From NCBI RefSeq assembly GCF_008704495.1, contig NZ_CP023699.1, positions 5,642,001 to 5,706,000 of the forward strand: 64,000 bases of DNA. The letters are read 5' to 3'. Both the position numbers and the translations under genes were made by a program. Shown in pieces: positions 59,050 to 64,000 of this stretch (the first letter of the stretch is position 1; each line of letters opens with the position of its first letter). The notes below the pieces were generated by a model. That model ran no database searches and was not told the DNA's origin. It saw only the letters and a list, made by a program, of their open reading frames with translations. This DNA is from Streptomyces kanamyceticus. Its GTDB lineage: Bacteria; Actinomycetota; Actinomycetes; Streptomycetales; Streptomycetaceae.

Positions 59050-59826
59050 TCACCGGGTGCGGAAGTCGCCGTTGCGTCGCGTTCCGAAGAGTTCCGCCTG
59101 TCGGTCGGGAGGCAGGTTCCCGAGGGCGATCAGGTGCGGCGCGTGCGCGAGGGCCTGGGCGCGGGCCGCCTCCTTCGCCGACCAGAGCGCCCGCACCGTG
59201 CCCTGCACCGCCTCCGTCGGGTACGAGGCGATGACCTCGGCCGCACGGGTGGCCGCCGCCAACGCGCCGCCCGGCGCGGTGAGTTCGGAGACCAGTCCGG
59301 TCTCGTGGGCCCGGCGCGCGGAGATCCGTTCGGCCGTGCCCATCAGCGCCATCCTGGCCACCTCGCCGAACGGCATGCGCTGCGCCATGTGGATGGTTTC
59401 GAAGGCGCTGACCATGCCGTACGTGGTGTGCGGGTCGAAGAAGGTGGCGTGCTCGTCCGCGACGACGAACTCCGCCTCGCCGATGAGGTAGAAGGCGCCG
59501 CCGCACGCCATGCCGTTGACGGCCGCGATGACGGGTTTCCAGAGGTCGTTCGCCTTCGGCCCGATCGCGATCAGCGGATCGTCGATCGTGTACGGGGACG
59601 CGGGCTGCGGCACGTCGACGCCGCGGTCGATTCCGGTGCAGAAGGCCTTGTCGCCCGCGCCGGTCACCACGATCGTCCGTACGGTGTCGTCGAACCTGAA
59701 CTCCCGCCAGGCGTCCGCCAGTTCGGCCGCAGTCTCCAAGTCGATCGCGTTGTGCCGCGCCGGGCGGTCCAGCGTCAGGGTCGCCACGCCCGTGTCCTTG
59801 TCGGTGGCCTTGCGCAGCGCGCTCAC
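59050..59826 (-). CDS. Enoyl-CoA hydratase/isomerase
   Basis: A 258-residue crotonase-fold protein: TLTLDRPARHNAIDLETA, the oxyanion loops DKAFCTGIDRGVDVP and AAVNGMACGGAFYLIGEAEFVVA, and EHATFFDPHTTYGMVSAFE. The GTG start overlaps the DUF35 stop by four bases (GTGA). It is the last gene of a thiolase-DUF35-crotonase operon. It probably hydrates or isomerises the enoyl-CoA made by one of the acyl-CoA dehydrogenases of the cluster. Confidence 0.9.
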   Translation of the reverse strand: MSALRKATDKDTGVATLTLDRPARHNAIDLETAAELADAWREFRFDDTVRTIVVTGAGDKAFCTGIDRGVDVPQPASPYTIDDPLIAIGPKANDLWKPVIAAVNGMACGGAFYLIGEAEFVVADEHATFFDPHTTYGMVSAFETIHMAQRMPFGEVARMALMGTAERISARRAHETGLVSELTAPGGALAAATRAAEVIASYPTEAVQGTVRALWSAKEAARAQALAHAPHLIALGNLPPDRQAELFGTRRNGDFRTR

Positions 59827-60281
59827 GGCCGCTCCAGGACCCAGCGCGGGACCGTGTGGCCGTCGTCCAGCGTGGTGAAGGCGACCTGCACCTTCGCGCC
59901 GATGCGGAGCCGTTCCGGGGCGATGGAGTTCAAGGGGGCGTCGGGGGCGGTGACGAGGTTGCCGACCAGGCGGATGCGGGGGGCGTCGGCCAGCTCGACG
60001 ACGATCGCGTTGTAGCCGGGCTGTGCGGCGTAGGCGGGCAGCAGGGGCGGGTGCGGGAAGACGTACGACCAGATGCGGCCCCGGCCGCTCATCTTGCGCC
60101 ACTCGCTGTCGAAGGACTGGCAGTGGGGGCAGCAGGGCCTTGGCGGGAAGCGGAGTTCGCCGCAGGCGGTGCAGGATTGTATGCGTAGTTCGCCTCGGGC
60201 GGCGTGCTCCCAGAAGGGGGCGCCGTCGTCGTCGACGGTCGGTGTCAGGAGGGGTTCTTGTTTCGTCTTCGCGTCTGCCAT
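59823..60281 (-). CDS. DUF35 OB-fold protein with zinc ribbon
   Basis: A 152-residue DUF35 protein: DGAPFWEHAARGELRIQSC, zinc ribbon C-x2-C-x10-C-x2-C (CTACGELRFPPRPCCPHC, about 37-54), then the OB-fold (GRGRIWSYVFPHPPLLPAYA and IGAKVQVAFTTLDDGHTVPRW). Such proteins support the adjacent SCP-x/Ltp-type thiolase by holding its acyl-CoA or forming its complex. It lies 86 bases after the thiolase, and that gap holds a dispersed repeat. Confidence 0.9.
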   Translation of the reverse strand: MADAKTKQEPLLTPTVDDDGAPFWEHAARGELRIQSCTACGELRFPPRPCCPHCQSFDSEWRKMSGRGRIWSYVFPHPPLLPAYAAQPGYNAIVVELADAPRIRLVGNLVTAPDAPLNSIAPERLRIGAKVQVAFTTLDDGHTVPRWVLERP

Positions 60282-60310
60282 GTGGGTGTCCTTCGCCGGG
60301 TGCGGGTTTG

Positions 60311-60375
60311 TTGTGGTTGCTCGCGCTCACGCGGCGGAGCCGCATATTGATGCAGCCCCGCGCCCCTTACGGGGC
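60311..60375. repeat. Dispersed repeat overlapping thiolase stop codon
   Basis: TTGTGGTTGCTCGCGC (60311-60326) is shared with 44769-44784. CCCCGCGCCCC-TTAC-GGGGCCC (about 60356-60376) is the hairpin core shared with 5131-5200. The TTA at 60367-60369 is the TAA stop of the thiolase. The last two residues of both this thiolase and the sensor kinase, Ala-Pro, are encoded by the repeat. Confidence 0.7.
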
Positions 60376-61518
60376 CCTCAGCAGCACCGCCGACGTGGGG
60401 ACCCCTTCACCCGCCGTCACCAGACAAGTCGCCGCGTCCGGCACCTGGGCCGTGCTCGTGCCCCGTAGTTGCTTGACGCCCTCGTTGATGAGGTTGAAGC
60501 CGTGGACGTAGGCCTCGCTGAGGCCGCCGCCGCCGGTGTTGATGGGGAGGCGGCCGCCGCTCTCCAGGGCGCCGCCCTCGGTGAACGCGCCACCCTCGCC
60601 TCGGCCGCAGAAGCCGTAGCCCTCCAGGGAGAGCGGGATGAGTGGAGTGAAGGCGTCATAGATCTGCGCCACATCCACATCCTCCGGCCCGAAGTCGGCC
60701 TGCTTCCACAGGTGTCGGGCCGCCGTCCAGGCGGGTCCCGAGAGCGGGTCGTCGTTCCAGTAGTTGACCATGCCGTGGTGCTGGGCGGGCAGGCCCTGGG
60801 CGGTGGAGTGGACGTAGACGGGCTTCTGGCGGCAGTCGCGGGCGCGCTCGGCCGAGACGATGACGCACGCCAACGCCCCGTCGGTCTCCAGGCAGTTGTC
60901 GAAGAGGCAGAGGGGTTCGCTGATCCAGCGCGAGGTCATATACATGTCGCGGGTCAGTGGGCGCTCGTACATCATCGCGGCCGGGTTCTGGTTGGCGCGG
61001 TTGCGGCAGGCGAGGGCGACGTTGAAGAGGTGGTCGCGGGTCGTGCCGTACTCGTGCATGTGGCGGCGGGCCAGCATGGCTATCTCGTCGGCTGGGCGGA
61101 GCAGGCCGAAGGGTCGGGTCCACTGGGCCGGGGTGGGGAGTTGGACGGCCGTGTTCTTCCAGGGCCGGGGTCCGCTGCCGCGCTTGCGGGAGCGCCAGGC
61201 GATGCCGACGCTCGCCTGTCCGGTGGCGATCGCGGCGGCGAGGTGCGCGACCGTCGCGCACGAACCGCCGCCGCCGTAGCCGACCTTGCTGAAGAAGGTC
61301 ACGTCGCCGGCCCCGATGGCCTTGGCGACCTCGACCTCGTCGGTCTCCTCCATCGTGTACGAGGCGAACGCGTCGACCTCGGACGGGGCGATGCCCGCGT
61401 CGTCGAGCGCGGCGAGTATCGCCTTGCACGCCAACGTCTTCTCGCTGTCGGGGAGTTGTTTCGCGAAGGGGGTCTGGCCGATCCCGACTATCGCTGTAGC
61501 GTCCTTGAGTGAAGCCAT
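60367..61518 (-). CDS. SCP-x/Ltp-type thiolase
   Basis: A 383-residue thiolase-superfamily protein: TAIVGIGQTPFAK, then GYGGGGSCATVAHLAAAIATGQ, where a Cys is present at about the nucleophile position, and DVDVAQIYDAFTPLIPLSLEGYGFCGRGEGG and PINTGGGGLSEAYVHG. Unlike its paralogue at 50478-51659 it keeps the Cys, so it may be a true thiolase. ATG 61518 has GGAGG about 11 bases upstream; a GTG at 61530 is the alternative. It heads an operon with DUF35 and a crotonase. Two operators lie upstream, and the stop codon is inside a dispersed repeat. Confidence 0.9.
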   Translation of the reverse strand: MASLKDATAIVGIGQTPFAKQLPDSEKTLACKAILAALDDAGIAPSEVDAFASYTMEETDEVEVAKAIGAGDVTFFSKVGYGGGGSCATVAHLAAAIATGQASVGIAWRSRKRGSGPRPWKNTAVQLPTPAQWTRPFGLLRPADEIAMLARRHMHEYGTTRDHLFNVALACRNRANQNPAAMMYERPLTRDMYMTSRWISEPLCLFDNCLETDGALACVIVSAERARDCRQKPVYVHSTAQGLPAQHHGMVNYWNDDPLSGPAWTAARHLWKQADFGPEDVDVAQIYDAFTPLIPLSLEGYGFCGRGEGGAFTEGGALESGGRLPINTGGGGLSEAYVHGFNLINEGVKQLRGTSTAQVPDAATCLVTAGEGVPTSAVLLRAP

Positions 61519-61558
61519 GGGCAACGGCACCTCCGCCTTGTCGCGCGTGTCACCACTG

Positions 61559-61600
61559 CTGACAGCGCGTCAGGCTACAGCTAATCTGACGGATAGTCAG
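61559..61600. promoter_or_regulatory. TetR-type operators, sites 11 and 12
   Basis: CTGACAGCGCGTCAG (61559-61573) and CTGACGGATAGTCAG (61586-61600), both with perfect arms, centres 27 bp apart, in the divergent region between the thiolase operon and the FadD3-like ligase. Site 12 overlaps a plausible -10 (GATAGT) for the ligase. Confidence 0.78.
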
Positions 61601-61623
61601 CTACTGCAATGGGAGGGCTTGCG

Positions 61624-63228
61624 ATGCGCGGCGACCTGGAATGGGGCAGCATCCCGGCACTGGTGCGGGCGGCCGCCGCGCGGTACGGCGACCGGGAAGC
61701 GGTCGTCGAGGGCCGCACCCGCCTCTCGTACCGGGAACTGGGCGAGCGCGTGGAGCGGGCCGCCGCCGCGTGCATGGCCGACGGCGTCGAACCGGGCGAC
61801 CGCGTCGCCGTCTGGGCCCCGAACACCCTCGACTGGATCGTCTCCGCCCTCGGCGCGGTCTCGGCGGGCGCGGTCCTCGTCCCGCTCAACACCCGCTTCA
61901 AGGGCGCCGAGGCGGCCTACGTCCTGGAGCGCAGCCGCGCGAAACTCCTCTTCATCACGGGCACCTTCCTCGGTACGTCGTACGTCGCGTCCCTGCGCCG
62001 CGCGACGGCGGAGGGCCCCGGCGAGGGCCCGCTGCCCGGCCTTCCGCACCTGGAACGGGTCGTCGTGCTCTCGGACGACGCCCCCGACTCCTTCCGCACC
62101 TGGAAGGACTTCCTGGCGGGCGGCGACCGGGTGGCGGCCGACGCGGTCCGCGCGCGGGCGGCCTCGGTCGAGAGCTCGGCCCCCTCGGACATCATCTTCA
62201 CCTCGGGCACCACGGGGCGCCCCAAGGGTGCCGTCATCACCCACGCGCAGACCCTGCGCTGCTACGACGTGTGGAGCGAACTCGCGGGCCTGCGCGAGGG
62301 CGACCGCTATCTGATCGTGAACCCGTTCTTCCACACCTTCGGCTACAAGGCCGGGATCATCGCCTGCCTGATGCGCGGCGCGACGATGGTCCCGCAGCCC
62401 GTCTTCAACGTGGACACCGTCCTCGCCAACGTCGCCGCCGAGCGCATCTCCGTACTGCCGGGTCCCCCGACCCTGCACCAGTCGCTCCTGGACCACCCGG
62501 CGCGCGACCAACACGACCTGTCGGCGCTCCGCCTCGTGGTGACCGGCGCCGCGGTGGTGCCGCTCCAGCTCGTCGAGCGGCTCCGCAGCGAACTGCGGGT
62601 GGGCACCGTCCTGACGGCGTACGGACTCTCCGAGGCGAGCGGCTTCGTCACGATGTGCCGCAGGGGCGACCCGCTGGAGGTCATCGCGGCGACCTCGGGC
62701 CGCGCGATCCCCGGGACCGAGGTCCGCGTGGTCTCCCCCGCGGGGGAGACGCTGCCGCCCGGCAACCCCGGCGAGGTCCTCGTACGCGGCCACCACGTCA
62801 TGCGGGAGTACTTCGAGGACCCGGCGCAGACCGCCCTGGTGATCTCCCCGGACGGCTGGCTGCGGACCGGGGACGTGGGCGTGCTCGACGAACAGGGCAA
62901 CCTGCGCATCACGGACCGGATCAAGGACATGTTCATCGTCGGCGGCTTCAACGCCTACCCGGCCGAGATAGAGCAACTCCTCGGCGTCCACCCGGAGGTG
63001 GCGGACGTCGCGGTGATCGGCGTCCCCGACCCGCGCCTCGGCGAGGTGGGCAAGGCGTACGTGGTACGCCGCCCGGGCGCGCTCGTCACGGCGGACGACC
63101 TGATCGCCTGGTCGCGCCGGGAGATGGCGAACTACAAGGTGCCGAGGGCGGTGGAGTTCGTGGCGGAACTGCCGCGGAACGCGAGCGGGAAGGTGGTCAA
63201 GGGGGAGCTGCGGGGCGCGGCGCGCTAG
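61624..63228 (+). CDS. AMP-forming acyl-CoA ligase, FadD3-like
   Basis: A 534-residue acyl-CoA ligase with IIFTSGTTGRPKGAVITH (about 182-199), NPFFHTFGYKAGIIACL, VLPGPPTLHQSLLDHPAR, LTAYGLSEASGFVTMCRRGD, TGDVGVLDEQGNLRITDRIKDMFIVGGFNAYPAEIEQLLG, and the C-terminal PRNASGKVVKGELR with the catalytic Lys. From memory these blocks match mycobacterial FadD3, which activates the indane-propionate left from cholesterol rings. ATG 61624 has GGGAGGG at a good distance; the ATG at 61609 does not. The wording favours a bicyclic or alicyclic propionate as substrate, but that needs testing. Confidence 0.9.
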   Translation: MRGDLEWGSIPALVRAAAARYGDREAVVEGRTRLSYRELGERVERAAAACMADGVEPGDRVAVWAPNTLDWIVSALGAVSAGAVLVPLNTRFKGAEAAYVLERSRAKLLFITGTFLGTSYVASLRRATAEGPGEGPLPGLPHLERVVVLSDDAPDSFRTWKDFLAGGDRVAADAVRARAASVESSAPSDIIFTSGTTGRPKGAVITHAQTLRCYDVWSELAGLREGDRYLIVNPFFHTFGYKAGIIACLMRGATMVPQPVFNVDTVLANVAAERISVLPGPPTLHQSLLDHPARDQHDLSALRLVVTGAAVVPLQLVERLRSELRVGTVLTAYGLSEASGFVTMCRRGDPLEVIAATSGRAIPGTEVRVVSPAGETLPPGNPGEVLVRGHHVMREYFEDPAQTALVISPDGWLRTGDVGVLDEQGNLRITDRIKDMFIVGGFNAYPAEIEQLLGVHPEVADVAVIGVPDPRLGEVGKAYVVRRPGALVTADDLIAWSRREMANYKVPRAVEFVAELPRNASGKVVKGELRGAAR

Positions 63229-63266
63229 GCGCTGGCGTCGGCTTGGGGGGTGGCTGCGGAGTCGGC

Positions 63267-63368
63267 TCAGCCGTTGGCGCGCTCCTCGGCCGCGATGATG
63301 GCGGCGCGTTCGGCGGCGCCGCACTCCACGCAGAACTCGTTGCCCTCCGGGTCTCCCAGCACTCAGAA
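63267..63368 (-). pseudogene. Remnant of VOC (glyoxalase-fold) gene
   Basis: Reading the minus strand gives LGDPEGNEFCVECGAAERAA then IIAAEERANG and a TGA at 63267-63269. The DPEGNEFCV block is the conserved C-terminus of VOC-family proteins. Upstream of it the frame meets a TGA at the place where such proteins usually have Trp (KF-stop-VLGDPEG), and then the recombinase gene takes over. So only about the last 35 codons survive; the 5' part is gone from this side. Confidence 0.75.
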
Positions 63369-63391
63369 CTTGACGTTCTGGAGTGTGCGGC

Positions 63392-64000
63392 ATGGTGGCA
63401 TCAACGCTGGTCAAGGGCAGTAGCAGGCAACCTTTGCCCTCCACAGCGGGCATGGAAGAGACATCGAACCCGCTTGCGGGCACGGTCTACGAAACCGAGA
63501 CCCTGCGGGGTGTGCGGTGCGTACGCCTGTCCGTGCTCACCGACGAGACCACCAGCCCCGAGCGTCAGCGCGAGGCCGACGACATAGCAGCGGCAGCCCT
63601 CGGTATCGACTTTGGCGAGGGTGACCAGCTGCGCGAGGCCGTAGACCTTGACGTGAGTGCGTCCGAGTTCGGCCCGTTCGACCGTCCAGAGCTCGGCGGG
63701 TGGCTCGCGCGCCCCGATGACTTTGATGCACTGGTGTGGTGGCGGTTTGACCGTGCCATCCGGTCCATGGCGCACATGCACGAGCTTGCGAAATGGGCCA
63801 AGGAACACCGGAAGATGCTCGTCTTCGCCGAGGGCATCGGCGGGGGACGGCTGGTGTTCGACTTCCGCAACCCCATGGACCCCATGAGCGAACTCATGAT
63901 GCTCATGTTGGCGTTTGCCGCTCAGGTCGAGTCGCAGAGCATCAAGGACCGCGTGTTGGGCGCCATGGCCGCCATCCGGAAGATGCCCCTTCGGTGGCGT
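63392..64000 (+). CDS. Large serine recombinase (integrase), 3' part outside window
   Basis: From ATG 63392 (or 63452, 20 codons on) the frame is open to the window end. The resolvase domain is clear: VRCVRLSVLTDETTSPERQREADD, with the catalytic Ser at about 27 counted from the second ATG, then FGPFDRPELGGWLARPDDFDALVWWRFDRAIRSM and LVFDFRNPMDPMSELMMLML...QVESQSIKDR (quoted in landmarks). These are hallmarks of phage-type serine integrases. Its G+C is clearly lower than that of the neighbours. It reads away from the broken VOC gene, as expected when the attachment site lies before the integrase start. Confidence 0.9.
   Translation, partial: MVASTLVKGSSRQPLPSTAGMEETSNPLAGTVYETETLRGVRCVRLSVLTDETTSPERQREADDIAAAALGIDFGEGDQLREAVDLDVSASEFGPFDRPELGGWLARPDDFDALVWWRFDRAIRSMAHMHELAKWAKEHRKMLVFAEGIGGGRLVFDFRNPMDPMSELMMLMLAFAAQVESQSIKDRVLGAMAAIRKMPLRWR

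Overview
This window is actinobacterial chromosome, almost certainly Streptomyces. Reading frames have very high G+C third positions, GTG starts are frequent, many operons are joined by 4-base GTGA/ATGA overlaps, and the window carries an intact iron regulator dmdR1, an ECF sigma factor with a zinc-finger partner, a STAS protein, an RsbW-like ATPase and several copies of the short repeat built on GTTCCCCGCGCCCC. No rRNA, tRNA or CRISPR array was found.

Layout. 1-5.1 kb: end of a citrate synthase gene, pdxH, an alpha/beta hydrolase, dmdR1 and a SIS-domain protein. 5.2-10.7 kb: a two-component system divergent from a lipoprotein/adaptor/ABC exporter operon of MacAB type. 11-17.8 kb: a PAS-PAS-GAF protein, a leaderlike mini-ORF with a three-way-junction inverted repeat, an ABC exporter, a primase/polymerase-like protein and a TPR regulator. 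17.9-26.5 kb: a repeat-rich membrane protein, a substrate-binding lipoprotein, purU, an ECF sigma/anti-sigma pair, a STAS protein and a four-EF-hand protein.

26.5-63.2 kb is dominated by acyl-CoA catabolism: two AMP-forming CoA ligases (one FadD3-like), one ADP-forming ligase, four acyl-CoA dehydrogenase subunits, two SCP-x/Ltp-type thiolases with two DUF35 partners, two crotonases, an SDR, a Zn alcohol dehydrogenase, a cyclase-family hydrolase, a flavin reductase, a flavin monooxygenase, an F420-type nitroreductase and a TetR regulator. Nine transcription start regions of these genes carry the same 15-bp palindrome, CTGAC-N5-GTCAG or a close variant (12 sites, 7 with perfect arms). Unrelated genes interleaved in the block lack it. 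I infer one TetR regulon for breakdown of a steroid-like, alicyclic or branched carboxylic acid; the substrate is not identifiable from sequence. This is the most interesting system in the window.

Interleaved genes include two MFS transporters, a GlxA-type AraC regulator, a GNAT acetyltransferase, an orphan EF-Tu domain II/III protein, a possible orphan immunity protein, a second PNPOx-fold protein, a Ser/Thr kinase with a PQQ propeller and a winged-helix protein. At 63.3-64 kb a VOC (glyoxalase-fold) gene is broken and followed directly by a large serine integrase with lower G+C, marking the edge of an integrated element that continues beyond the window.
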